Shown piece by piece: positions 26,730 to 45,202 of a stretch of 64,000 nucleotides of DNA (position 1 is the first letter of the stretch; every line of letters starts with the position of its first letter). Source of the DNA: Pholis gunnellus (Eukaryota; Chordata; Actinopteri; Perciformes; Pholidae); NCBI GenBank assembly GCA_910591455.2, contig OU342816.1, positions 17,979,638 to 18,043,637 on the forward strand, in the 5' to 3' direction. The position numbers were made by a program, and so were the translations under genes. Under the pieces are notes generated by a model. The model was not told the origin of the DNA and did not search any database. It saw nothing but the letters and a program-made list of their open reading frames with translations.

Positions 26730-27660
26730 AGAAGAACAATACTATAGCCTATGCAGGCCGTTTAAAGTGAACTTGGTAGTCAGACGTCTTGGTGTATACA
26801 AGATGTTAACCGTACACGACACGTTCAGCAGTCACAAACATCTACTGTGTCATTATGAGGAATACAAGGATTACCGAAACGAGCGGACAGCTGTGTTTCC
26901 TAAACAATACTGCTGCCCTGACGTTAATCCCCACGCGTTTGACATCCTGCTGTTTCGCATTATTTATCTCATGTTATTGGCCGATATCGACCAGAAAACA
27001 CAGGCGTGTAGCTAGTCAGATTACAGCTGTTTACCAGCTGCTGTTCGCTTTATTTTACTATTAGCGTTAGCTATGAGAGAGACAATCAGTAACACTGATA
27101 ATTTGGAGCAATTGTGTACATCTTAGTTGCAGTGAAGTTTAAGTGGCTAACGTTAGCATACAACAGTTGTCATTATTCAGAGGTTAGCTACCGTTACATA
27201 GTAATAGCGTTAACGCTGATTTTACGCGTCATTACACGGTGCGTAAATAACCCCGACGCTAGTTAGTTAGCATACCTGCTACAATAACAAGGTACATGTC
27301 CTGGCTAGCTGGAATGGTAGTAGCAATTAGGCGAACTAGCAGCTAGCTAACGAATTGCTGCTGGTGCCCGTCAAAGTTTGGACGTGAGCTAACGCTAATG
27401 TTTAGTTAGCAGTGTTGACTGGCCTCTTCCGATCAGCTGTCCAACCATGTTGGGGAAAAAAGCCCGTTTGGGTAGTTCCTTATCTTCTTTGTCCTCACTA
27501 GAGTCACGTTAATATTCGCCCATTATATAAACATATTCACACCTCACTTTATAATTTTTGTTGTCAGCGGTAAGCTAACTGCTAACACCAGGATGCTTTC
27601 GACACAACCTGGGCGACGGTCAGTCACGTGAACCCTCCGTGTGGGCGGAGCCACGAGAAG
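26730..27660 (-). promoter_or_regulatory. rps6ka4 upstream/promoter region
   Basis: Immediately upstream of the rps6ka4 start codon. It contains many GTTAGC/GCTAAC words (for example 27066-27071, and a perfect 12-bp palindrome GCTAACGTTAGC at 27146-27157), an E-box CACGTG at 27625-27630 and a GC box GGGCGG at 27643-27648. The transcription start cannot be placed, and a noncoding first exon is possible. Confidence 0.5.
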
Positions 27661-27664
27661 AGAA

Positions 27665-29620
27665 CTGGTTAACGTTAGATCTTCTTTCTATATTGGTCGT
27701 TGGTGATTCCCCCCCCCCCACCATTATAATAGATTGTAGTCAAATGGTGAACATATCTTCACCATATGAATCTAAATTAAAACAATATCAACGTCCAAAT
27801 GGGTGAAATATTGTGTAGGACAACACATAAATGGTCCCACTCCTCAGCACTCTTTACTGTTGTTGAATTTCAGCTGACATGCATATTGTTTGAGTATGTG
27901 CCTGTGTATGGACACCATCAGTTTGTCTTGCACTAGCAAAACGTTTCATTTTTGATACACAAGGCATTTATTCACCTTTGACATGCCTGCTGGCTCTCTG
28001 GAAAGGGATATTTGCCAATATATAGCACAGATCTATCAACGGTACTGTGTGTTGATGTTGACAAGTGTAATGATTTACACAATTGTCTGTATGAAGAATC
28101 TCTCATTTGACTGTTTATTGGCGTGTAATGTAAGGTGTTAAATTACACTGACTAAGACCGTACTATAAAATGTAGGTCTACTACTGCATTGAGTCACTGT
28201 CAACATAGTTTGTCTTACAGGAGGAAAAAGTCAAAACTGACCTTTTGAAATACATTCAGATACTGTATATTTCACTGTACAATTGATTTCCAATGGTCCA
28301 TTACACTTCTTGGGACAGTTTCTTTCACCTCATGTGAGTGTTCCACGTCTGCTGCGTGTAGTTGATTACAATGAGACTTTTATGTTAAAAACATCCCAAT
28401 TTCGGCTGTTTGCCATAAGTTATAGAGAAGTCCAGATGCAGCAATTCTGCTGAGGTAATGTGAAAAGATGTCACAGTTCACATTTAACATATCTGGGTCC
28501 CTCTTGGAAACCATAGCACAGAGATACTATGTGAATGTGTTGACTTTGAGGTATCTGAAGCCATATGTCTAATGTTAACACTTGTGTGCATTTCCTCTCT
28601 GAAAACAGATGCTGAGCAGTCTGCTGCTGAGGGAGGAACTTCCTTGCTGGGCAAAATACACATTAGGAAGTAGAGACAGGTAGCAGCCAGGCTTCAGTAC
28701 TCGCATTAAAGATGCATCATGAAGTGAGATAATTGTGGACCCTATAACTCAACCAATAGCTGCTAATTTAGAAAGGAAAAATCCACCCTTCAAATGTCAT
28801 ATTATTCCCATGATATGGAAATATTCAAGACCTGCAAGTTGTCACATTTTGAACAGCAGCCCTCTGCTTTCAGGTTTGGGAAACTAATATTTGAGGCCAG
28901 TCAAAAGCATCTACTTGGACTTGAATTAATAAAAAATAAAAAAAAAGTTTAAACTTGATCGCCAGATCATTGTGGGAGGACTGCTGAGTCAAGTCAACTC
29001 TTCCTGACAGAAGTGACTTCTCCACAGTATTCTTGTCTTACTGATACGTCAACTGGCACAGGAGCTTCTCCTCGAAGTTTTACATTTTTTGTATATTAGT
29101 TTAGTATATTTCCGAATAACAACATAGGTGCCTTAATTGCTGTATGGAATAGTTTAATGCAACGCTAATGATCAATCTTATGGCAAAATATCCCCAAATT
29201 CTTAATGACATCAAATAGTGTTCTTTCACTCCCAGTTACAATTTGTTTAATTCCCGATATTAGCTGTACACAAATACAATCATCCCTTAGGCCAAAGACA
29301 GCAAAGCTCAAAAAATAAGTTCAAATATTTTGATTAAGTACAAAAACGATGGCCAACATGCTTACAAGAGTCAGGACCTGCAGCTGAGTGGCCGGCAGAA
29401 AGATTCAGCACCAAGAACCAAGTTTAGTCTAAAAGAGGACCAAGAGAGTTAGAACAATGACCAATGTTGACAATTTGAATTTGTGATCTACATTACAACC
29501 TTTATTTTGAGAGTAGAAATTCTTCTTTGTTTCTTTTTGTTATATTTCCTTAGACCAATAGGAATATGTGAACTGCTTCAGGGTGGATTTCCCCTTTAAA
29601 CAATGCACTGAATTGTGCCG
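27665..29620. other. intergenic, rps6ka4 to stip1
   Basis: AT-rich DNA with a poly-C run near 27710. I saw no gene, repeat family or RNA that I can name. Confidence 0.5.
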
Positions 29621-29626
29621 TTTATT
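29621..29626 (-). terminator. candidate poly(A) signal of stip1
   Basis: AATAAA on the minus strand (TTTATT on plus), 256 bp past the stip1 stop codon. This gives a short 3' UTR. Confidence 0.55.
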
Positions 29627-29881
29627 TTTGCGTTTCAGCATCTGTACACAGGAATCCAGTCGTTTTCTGGAGACCTGAAGTTTTCCCAGATGACATACAA
29701 GATGCTTTCTTAAATACAATGAAAAAGTTGTGAAACTGATTTTTTAAAAAAGAACCATAACATACACACAAAGTCTCAGGGAGACTAACGACAATATCAT
29801 TTTGAATTTGAAGGCAAGAAAGGAGGATGTAATAGTCGGAGGGATTTGCACGTTGTTCTGCTGTTGTCCTGAAGTCTCTTA

Positions 29882-36372
<6,491 letters not shown>

Positions 36373-36529
36373 GGTGCAAGCATGAGGTTCCTTCCAGAAA
36401 CTACTGCGGACTAGCGCCTCCCCCTGAACGACAGGCAGGTTGCCAGTTTGGGATGTAGAAAATCCGCAAACAGCGTTCCGATTTACGGCTCACAGGATAT
36501 TCCGAGGGGAAATATATAGCCATCTGACG

Positions 36530-36542
36530 GAAACTTCTAGAA
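36530..36542. promoter_or_regulatory. perfect heat-shock element upstream of stip1
   Basis: GAAACTTCTAGAA is an exact three-unit GAAnnTTCnnGAA heat-shock element, 158 bp upstream of the stip1 start codon. A second two-unit site, TTCCAGAA, is at 36392-36399, close to the ATG. STIP1 is a known HSF1-responsive gene in other animals, so the site is a credible HSF1 target here. Confidence 0.75.
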
Positions 36543-36559
36543 GATGCCGGAATAAAACA

Positions 36560-38429
36560 AGGATATTTTAACGTTAACCAGATACTTTGCTCTCTAAACT
36601 GATCCGAGTTGGGGAACTGCAATTGTTTCAGGGACATATGAGTTTCTTGAGGACCATGGCTGGAAATAAGAAGGCAAACCTCAATACCTCTAAGAGTGCA
36701 AATTATTTAGGTCAATCGTTTAAGTCTTTAAAGAATTAGGCTTAATTTGAAGGTTGGTAGTACGTACACAAATGAATATCTTAATACAATCATGAATAAA
36801 ACCTATGACTAGTAAAGTGCATGGGCTTTTAAGGTAACTTGTAAGGTTATATGATGTCATCATGTGGTGTCGTCATTAAGAAATATTGTACACAATTTCA
36901 TCATTATATTACAAAATATAATATTCTATCTCTCCCTCCATTATAGTCATTATAACTACAGAGCGCTGCACATCAGACCAGCTGCTTTGTCAAAGCACAA
37001 TCTCCTTTCAGCAGTATGAACCACCCACATAAGGATGTCATTTTGTCTTTCTGTTTTTTTACTTTCAACATAAGTGGTGCTACAGCAATCGTGACTCAGC
37101 AACTGAATAATTTGTTTTGGACTCCAGAGCAGAAATTAAAGAGATTCACAGGATTCGGGGGTCAGCTGAAATCCTGAAATGGTGACTTTTGCTTCTCACC
37201 CGGCGAATAAAGTCCAATCAACTACATTTGTTTTTCATAAATTGTCAGAGGCAAAGGATGTTGTGGATGCCATCCTCAATAGACCATTCATGCTGCAGTT
37301 GCCATGGATTCACAGAAGGAGGGAAACACAAGACAGAGAAGCCGACTGTGAAGATCAAAGACTGGCCTTCGGACTCTCAGCAGGGATGTCACATTGACAC
37401 GCTGAGGCTGAGATTAGCCTCATGCTCTGTGCTAAACTAAGGGCAGAGTAGGTGTGTAGCCTTTGCCTTGTCTTTCCTTATAGACTCTCCAGTCAGATTT
37501 ACCCATCTCTATACTGTATTTCATCCCCTGAACTCACCACCACTATAAGGAGTCAAGTGAGCTCCACGGCCGAGCAGAGCATACCTGGACTGTAACAAAT
37601 GAGATTAAGCTCATAACATGTGCCTGTCGCTGAGGCCATGATGATCCTATTATGGATGAGGGAGAGAAACTGACACACTTGTCTGGAAACAGGATTGAAA
37701 AGTCTAATAGAAGCCCCACTTGTTGCAGCTCCATGTCTCGTATTCTACTTTCTTCACTTGTTTTGCACGTCAAGTTCATTCATATCTCTCTTTCATTCTC
37801 ATATATGTATTGTAATGCCTCAACTATTGTGATCTTTACAACATTACTCCATATGCAAAGTGAAACTTAGCATCCTTGGACAAATCCCCTGAAGTGACCT
37901 GTTTTCCTTTTATTTTCACAAACATTCTCTAAAGAGATGCTGTATAATTTAACATTTGTATTATTGACAGTTAGGGTAATACAACTAGTTGTATGTGTGT
38001 GGTCAGTGATACTCCATGAAAGCAAGAGGAAGAAGACCTAAGACCTGGATGACCAGCTGCTCAGTCGAAATCCCTCATTGCATTGAAAAACAGGATTCGG
38101 GTCCTATGTTAGATTTAATATCCTTATTTGATATAAGTAATGCATTTTTAATTTGGCATACTGGCTAAATACTTACTCCTTACATTATACAAATTGTCAA
38201 CCTGATTTTTTTGTTCTTTCATTTAAATAAAGTGGTAAATAGTTAGGAGGGTGTGAGTCGTTGGGATAAACAAACAGTGAATGTCATCAAATGATGCAGG
38301 CATACAACATGTGGCATACATCAGTGACATGTGCCTAATATATTTTACATCCTTTATTCTGAAAATGCACCACAAACAAACGCTGTGAGTCACCAAAAAA
38401 GTGATCAGAAGTTTGAATCCCCTCTGAGT
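36560..38429. other. intergenic, stip1 to spata22
   Basis: AT-rich DNA between two divergent genes. I saw no coding segment or named repeat. Confidence 0.5.
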
Positions 38430-38543
38430 TTTAATTAGGACCTCTGAGCTTGCGAGGGGAACTGGAAGGCAACATCCGTCACCTGTGTTTTGGCGCGTGT
38501 TGCTTTCCAGGGTGCTGAACGGAAAACGACATTTCCTCGTAAC
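38430..38543 (+). promoter_or_regulatory. putative spata22 promoter and noncoding first exon
   Basis: A GC-richer patch containing CACCTG and TGGCGCG ends at a good donor (AACA/GTAAGG, intron from about 38544). The first coding exon is preceded by an acceptor (TTATTTTCCAAG, ending 38956), 7 bp before the ATG. A noncoding first exon here is therefore likely, but its start is not visible. Confidence 0.4.
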
Positions 38544-38963
38544 AGTAAGGTTGTATGTAACTTTTGTGAATTTTTGCCAACTAAAATGAGTTAGTAATGT
38601 TGTACAATGTTCATAGAAAATAATGTGGGCTTGTAAAAGCAGAAAACCGTTACAACCTGTCGCTGTATAACAGCTGTAACGTTACCGAGCGAGACGAGCT
38701 GTCCAAACAAAAGCTAAAGTACTTTTTTAGCTAGCTTACGAACAGTATGCTAAACCAGCTGAGTCACTGTAAAGTGCAGCTATTGCTAAACAACAAGGCC
38801 TCAACATTTGGCTTAACTTGTCGGACTGCGTGGGTGACCAGCAATAACCAGAGCATCAGTTTTAATGTGTTTTCCATTTATTTTGTATTTGGTGCATCTC
38901 TTCCTGTTACATTAGGTAATACCACCCGCTAGTTGGATCAGCTGTTATTTTCCAAGCACCACA

Positions 38964-41900
38964 ATGAGGAGACAGGAAAATCAGCCAGCCAGGCCAACAG
39001 CAGGTTTGTGAAAGAGATGTATTTCACAATCCCCACACTAATATACAGTATTTCCTCATATTAATAGGTTACCAGATTCAGTGATGTTTTGTAGTGTAAC
39101 ATTACACACAAAAGAAACACAATAAGAAGTGGGTTCTGCTTGTTCTAGAGTGTATTTGTGTATACAATTTAAGTTGAAGTAGGTAAAACTTGATCTGTTT
39201 GACTATATTTCAACTGTCCTAAAATGTGCAGTATTATATCCTGTCCGGCCTAATGTACTGGGCAGTCTGATGTGTTCAGATGTGTTTGCTCTGCCGTGTC
39301 CACCAGGCTGCCTGTCGGTGCCGCTCTTTAACCAGAAGAAAAGAAACAGAGTTCCTTTGACATCTGCTCCCTCTGAGAACGAGTTCTTCTCCCACAGTGA
39401 ATACAAAGCAAGCACCAGCTCAGCTGCATCTCACAGCAGCGCACCAGGTGAAGCAGTTCACTCAGGCTATTTAAGCTTCTACTGTATTTCAGTCACTAGG
39501 TGGCAGTACACCCAAAGACAAATATAAACTATACGCATATTTTAGAAATGCAAATGTCCTTGAATGTTTCTGACAAAATCAACATCTCCTGCTGAATCAC
39601 ACAATTGAGATCATTTTACATAAAGCAGAGGACAATATTGTAAAATGTCTTTAAATGAATTAAGATGCACAGCTAGTGACAAAGGAGGCTGCTATAAGAT
39701 TGTACTCTCAGAATGTACCTTTCCTCAGGTACCTATGGATGCTACCAGGCCTCAGGTCCGTCCTCTGGTGCTTCACAAAGCCACCAGTGGAACAGGCAGG
39801 ACATCCCACCATCTACTCCGCCCCAGCAGTATGGCAGCAACAGACCTGCTCCTGGACCTGCCCCCCCGATGAGAACCTATACACCCTTAGCCCATCCATA
39901 CAAAGTTGGAGGCACAAGGTATGTTTCATAGACTCTCTGACCATTAGTACGATGGTCAGATATTTATATTCTCAAAATAAAAAAAGGGTAGTTAACCTTC
40001 CAGATTCCAGAGAAACAGTTGGATAGGTTTACAGAAATATGGACATGTTGTTCCTAGCTGCAACATGCAGCAAACTTCAAGTTACAGCTTTTACTGTAAC
40101 TTACTGTAACATGATATGCTCTGACAGGAGAGAGTGTAGACCAAAGAAATTAATATGTTGCAATTTCACATGTTTAATGTGGCTGGTGTTTAAATTTTAG
40201 ATCCCAATATGTGAACATAAGTGAATGTGTTTTCATTTTTCAGCTCTGAGATGGGAAAACCCATCAACTCAATGAGACAACTGGATTTTAGCCCCAGGGG
40301 TAACTCCGGACAGAGCCGATATCAAGCCCCTCACATCAGTGAGAGTGCACAAGTTAAGCCAATACCCCATCCTGATTTCTCTCAGAAGAGTCAGCAGTCA
40401 TCTTACCGACCGCCCAATCCCACACGTCAGTATTCTCAGCAGCCCAGACCTCCGCCTGCTCCTGTCCCACCTCCCAGCAGGCCCTCTGCTCGTGCAGCGC
40501 AGCCACAAAACAACTCCTGGAAGTTTACCAACAGCTTTGGGCCGCAGAAGTCCCCCTCTGAGGGAAACAGGAGCACAATTCAACCTCAGACTGCGCGAAA
40601 AGCTCAAACTCAGGTAGAAAAATACACAAAACATATATGATATTACTACTAATAAACAGAGATTTAAAAATGTGCCATTAATGTGTCATGATATATCAGT
40701 GCAGCGTTTGTGTTTCTGCTAAGCAGGACACATTTCCGATGAAGCCAGCCGTTGAGAACTCACTGCGGATCCTGACTTCAGTGATTGATGGCATGAGACA
40801 CTGGAGCCAGTTTAAAGACAAAGTCCCATACCTGTTTGAGATATTTGGTCAGTTGATTAGGAGTTGCTGCGCTCTCTGCCGTGTACTGTGAAGTATTTTC
40901 AAACACCATTAAAGCGACAGGCTGTGCTCTTCCCTCAGCGACTCTAGACTCTGCGGTCACTCTCGGTCGTCACGGAGCCAAGAACTTCCTCATGAGAGAC
41001 GGGAAGGAGGTTGTGTCGTGTGTCTTCTATGAGAATGTGAGTTGGGAAACAAGCTTCCTCTTCGGAAGTAAATGGAATGAATGTGTCAATGTCCATTTGC
41101 TCACATCAACTTGCCCCAAGTCTCCTCAGCTTCAGTCATATAGAATAATGGCTTTTCACTCACAGGGATTTTGTGTTTGGTATGAGTTTGTATGAATACG
41201 TTACTGTCAACACTATCCTTTGTTTGATTTTAGAGGCTTTCACATCGTCTCAAACTCAAACATTTGGAGGAATTACTTTTCATTTTGAAATTGGCTGCGA
41301 AAATGTTGCTCTTCTTCTCTAGACCCTGTATCCCAACATTAACAGTGTTGTTTTTGTCTGTTAAATCCTTAATTACAGCCAATGTTTAAGTTGATGTAAT
41401 ACATTACCAATCAGATCATATATAACAGATTATATAAATAACACAAGCTTGTGTAATTAGTTTGTTTTATTATGTGTCTGTTATAATCTGCTACGCTATT
41501 GTGTATGATGATTTTTTCTGTTGTTCTGCATGTGATGTTGGGGTAGATCAGCTGCTCCATCAGGGATAGAGAAAACAGCTGTGCGTTCCAATATCCATAC
41601 TTCCATAGTATTAAGTATGCCAGAAAAAGATTTAGTATGACCCAATACATAGCATATTAAACGCAGTATGACAAAAAACTGCATGCAACAGTACGTACTT
41701 TGTAAGGGCAGCTGCAGTTTGTACTAAAAGTAAGAATAACTTGAAACACAATTCAGGTTTCATTATCATATCATCTCAGTAGTGAGGGGAATGGGCCTGT
41801 TAAGATGTAGGAAGATGTGTAAAACAGTTCTGCAGTAAATGACTTTATTTCCAGTTTGGTGTGTTGAGCTCACTGTGTACTCACCTGTGGTGTGAGGTTA

Positions 41901-42405
41901 GCTGAGGCTGAGACGGTGTAATGACATTCAGTGAGTAAAGGGGAGCAGGTTGCAGCTTGCTGTGAGGCTGCAGCAAACTTTATTTGTATATATATTATAA
42001 TATAATATGACGTCATATTTGATATACCTGTTAGGACAACCACATGATTCTGTGTTAAGTCAAACCGGTGCCAAGCAACAGCATCTTCCCTGTGTATCAG
42101 GTGGAGAGCAGACACTGGCCTTTATAATAATATATATTTATCTAAAGTATTGGCAAAACATAAAGTAGCGCTGGAATTTGATTTAATCTTGAATTGTCCC
42201 TCTTGTCCAACAGGAACAGGAACTGCCCCGTCTCATCCGTGGTCGTGTTCATCGCTGTGTGGGAAACTATGACCGCAGCAGAGACGTCCTGATGTGTGTG
42301 TCCGTCAGACCCGGGCTGCCCTCTGAGCTGAGGAACGCCCATGAGGCCGTCAAAGCCTGCGATGCAGCAATGAGAGCGCTGGTTAAATTACTCAGTGAGG
42401 TCTGA
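38964..42405 (+). CDS. spata22: spermatogenesis-associated protein 22, 7 coding exons
   Basis: Meiosis-specific partner of the RPA-like protein MEIOB, needed in mammals for repair of programmed double-strand breaks and synapsis. Coding exons: 38964-39003, 39307-39447, 39729-39918, 40244-40613, 40727-40847, 40939-41036, 42214-42405. They total 1152 bp in frame, 383 aa (human 363). The N-terminus has the conserved block CLSVPLFNQKKRNRVPLTS (about residues 15-33). The middle, about 65-245, is Pro/Gln/Ser-rich and low in complexity, as expected for the family. The conserved C-terminal domain (about 248-383) has GMRHWSQFKDKVPYLFEIF, LDSAVTLGRHGAKNFLMRDG, CVFYENEQELPRLIRG and RVHRCVGNYD, the MEIOB-binding part in mammals. 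The start codon follows an acceptor at 38956 and begins MRRQENQPARPTAG, comparable to the human N-terminus. It converges with the LHFPL gene downstream. Confidence 0.95.
41575..41730. repeat. possible degraded DNA-transposon repeat in spata22 intron 6
   Basis: The segment GTGCGTTCCAATATCCATAC to ACAGTACGTACTTTG, with repeated AGTATG/CATACT words, resembles a common fish repeat made of TAGTATG-type units. There is no clean terminal repeat, so this is tentative. Confidence 0.35.
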
Positions 42406-42542
42406 GCGCGAGTACTGCGGGTATCTTTAGCCAAATACCAGTATTTAGTGAGGGTGCTGGGTAGTAATAGATAACTGCTGTTATGGGTAGAAGTCACAGT
42501 AGTTCTAATGTATTGTTCAAGTTTTTGACCTGTAAAGGGCGC

Positions 42543-42658
42543 TGTTGTACTGTTATGATGTTGTACTGTTGTACTGTTGTACTGTTGTACTGTTGTACTG
42601 TTATGATGTTGTACTGTTGTACTGTTGTACTGTTGTGATGTTGTACTGTTGTACTGTT
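42543..42658 (+). repeat. 8-bp tandem repeat in spata22 3' UTR
   Basis: About 14 copies of TGTTGTAC, with the variants TGTTATGA (twice) and TGTTGTGA (once), lie between the spata22 stop and its poly(A) signal. The repeat is therefore expected in the mature mRNA. Confidence 0.95.
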
Positions 42659-42673
42659 CACTTGCATTTGCCA

Positions 42674-42679
42674 AATAAA
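42674..42679 (+). terminator. candidate poly(A) signal of spata22
   Basis: AATAAA 269 bp past the spata22 stop codon, just after the 8-bp repeat array. A TTGTTTTGTTT stretch follows, which suits a downstream element. Confidence 0.65.
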
Positions 42680-42755
42680 TACATAAAGAGTTGTTTTGTT
42701 TCACCAAAACCTGAACGGAAAGTAAAGCCTCTCTTTTTGTAATTTCTGAAATATT

Positions 42756-44975
42756 TTTATTACAAAGAAAAATTCACAGAACAGCAAACATTGTTTCAGA
42801 GGTTAATTCAGGTAAAGCAAACACGATGAGGTAATATCTCAAAATATATCTTTGAAAAACTGGGCAGTTAGGAATAACATGTGATACCAAGTACAGTTAG
42901 TTTATTTACAGTCAAACATCACAATGGGGGGAAAATAAACAATAACTCTACTCTACCAAAACAGTTTCACCAGTGCTGAGACTTTACACACAATGGGTCA
43001 ACAAATAGGGGAAGAAGTCCCGTGCAGTCATCCCCACAGTCCAGCACAGTCAGAGGTCCAATACAGAGCACGTCTCTCAAACAGTCCTCTTCTTCATGTC
43101 AGGACATGCCATTATGGGAAACCAAATTCGGGGAAATACTTAAAGATTAACCCAATCAGCTAAATCCAACCCATTATTCAACACTAACACGCACATGAAC
43201 ACCCACTAGAGCAGGGAGTGTGTAGCTTGATGAAATTGGCAGTGTAAATGGAAGAAGTAGACATTTTGTCCTCGGAACATGACAGGAATGGTGGCAGCGC
43301 TTAAAAGGAGAAAGGTGGATCGACGCAAACACAGCAACACATTAGCTTACTTGAGGGGCAAATTATTTTAAAACCACGTTTTACACATAGTGTGAATGAT
43401 GTGTCAGCTCAGCACAGATAACCAAAGGCGAAGTTTCATTTGTACAGCTCCCTCCTCAACCACTCAATTTTGAAATCGCGTAAGACAAGGATGCTGGGAA
43501 TTAATCCGTTTCGCTGCGTGTCGCAACCTTTTAATATAGCAATCCAAGTGATTTACCTCTTCTGGATAATTGCCAACAAATGTCTAGGGCAATACTGAAC
43601 ACAAGCTGCTTTTAATTCTCCTTTTCCTCTCTGCCGTTACCTCCAAGGATTAGAAGACATCATCTATTTTTTTTTTATCCTCCTGAACATTTTCTCAAGT
43701 TAATGAGATCACACTGCATCAAGTACAGGAGAAAGACGTCACCTCTGAGAGGAGAAAATATAAGCAAATAAACTCCTCACAGGATCCACAGTTTTTCAGC
43801 AGAAAAAAGACGATAACCTGATAATTGTATTAAACACTTGTCTTGGTTATGTTAAAAGGCACAAGTTGGTCAGATCACATTTAAAATCTAGATCAATTGT
43901 TCTACCATTAACAAAGCCCATGTCATCATGCACCTTTAACAAAGTTCCAACATCTCCCTGCCTTTTGCAACCTTTTTTTTTTAATTTTTTTGTTCCTGAA
44001 TTAGAGTGTTTAGTATTATGTGTTAACAATTGTTTCATGATTAACAAGCGGGTTACATTACACAAACAGTTCTGGGGAAAAGGTGAACAAAAGGATGCAG
44101 TATCCCAACAATTTTTTTTGACAACACTGCTCTGAAACCACCACTAATAAGTACGATTCACGTCCTCGTCATGAGAAGAGATTTCCATTGGTCCTCTCAG
44201 CGGGTCTGATGTCGTGTCTGTTGTCCTCTTCTTACTAAATGCACCTTGACCTTGAAAGCTGAAGCGTCTTCTTGACTCCCACTGGTCACAAGACTGGAAG
44301 GCAGAAAAAAAAGTCTGAGGAGCACAAAAAGCTTTCAAAGCATCAGATTTCCCTTTTTCAAAATGGTATTTTGAAACCTCATACATCAGCTCTGTTTAAT
44401 CCAGACCATATGTACAGTCCAAAGCACATCACCTCGTCAGTAGAGACAGCTCCTTGAGAGCCGACCTGTTCGTATTCTCAGTCTCCTCTTATTGAAACAT
44501 TTGATCGGACGAGTCATACTGCCATACAATCTCATGCTTCCACTCTCTTTACGCAGCCAACCTCGAGTCTCTTTTGGAATGTTACATATGTTGACTTGTT
44601 TCCCACAAAAGAAAGGAAAGAAAAAAAAAAAAAAACACTTGTTAATACATTTGTAGTCATTTAAAATGAGCTCCTCGCATCTTTTCCGACTGCATCGTCT
44701 CCATAACTGACTTCAAGTCAAACTGCAGAAAACTCGTGATAGAAATCATAACCACGGAGTAAAATCGTAACATAAAACATTCCATCTAAAATGAGCTGAA
44801 TCTGGAATAGCCACATAACAGATGCAGGAAGACAGTGTTTGTTGTTGAGCGTCAGCCTCGGCCGAGTCCCAAACAGCATCACCTTTTAAAAAACGGGATG
44901 CAAGGTGTCTCTCCGTGACATCAAGCCCAGGTCGGTCAGGAGGGGGGAAAAAAAACAAGACGTCTTATCAATGCA
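42756..44975 (-). other. probable long 3' UTR of the LHFPL-family gene
   Basis: From the LHFPL stop codon to the AATAAA (TTTATT at 42756-42761) on the minus strand is 2.2 kb without another recognisable gene. Earlier poly(A) sites within it are possible. The assignment is inference from strand and position. Confidence 0.45.
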
Positions 44976-45202
44976 CTATAACAGCGTGGGCAGAGGGGTG
45001 GGGGACAGCTGCTCCTTCGGTGCATATTTGGCAAAAAAGGGCAAGAAGACGGTGAGCATGACTCCGACGATAGCCAGCATGTAGCCCCATCCGATCTGGC
45101 ACTCGCCGGCGTAGTAGATGTCAGAGTCCCCGCAGAAGGACCGCACCAGTGAGGAGTTGAGGCCGAAGGGGTAGACCAGCAGTCCAGCAGCCATGATGAA
45201 CA
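44976..45202 (-). CDS. terminal exon of an LHFPL-family tetraspan (TMEM211/LHFPL7-like)
   Basis: Partial gene. A strong acceptor (CTGTGTCTTCTCTGCAG) precedes 227 bp: two bases completing a codon, then 74 codons and a TAG stop. The exon covers the end of transmembrane helix 3 (FIMAAGLLVYPFGL), the second outer loop with its two cysteines (SFCGDSDIYYAGECQ), helix 4 (IGWGYMLAIVGVMLTVFLPF) and a short tail ending PTPLPTLL. The YP-G-S-VR-CG and C-IGWGY pattern is that of LHFPL tetraspans. Recalled human TMEM211 (LHFPL7) shares the YYGGKCRLGWGYM-type motif and is the closest by eye; LHFPL3/4/5 and LHFPL6 fit less well. I found no earlier exon up to the window end, so the preceding intron exceeds about 18.8 kb or contains exons that I missed. 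Confidence 0.75.

Noticed and set aside
40398..40634. Minus-strand frame opposite spata22 exon 4
   Set aside because: Shadow of the GC-rich Pro/Gln coding exon on the plus strand.
42267..42707. Minus-strand frame rich in Tyr-Asn-Ser-Thr-Thr opposite the spata22 end
   Set aside because: It is the antisense translation of the 8-bp repeat and of spata22 exon 7. No supporting splice sites or homology.
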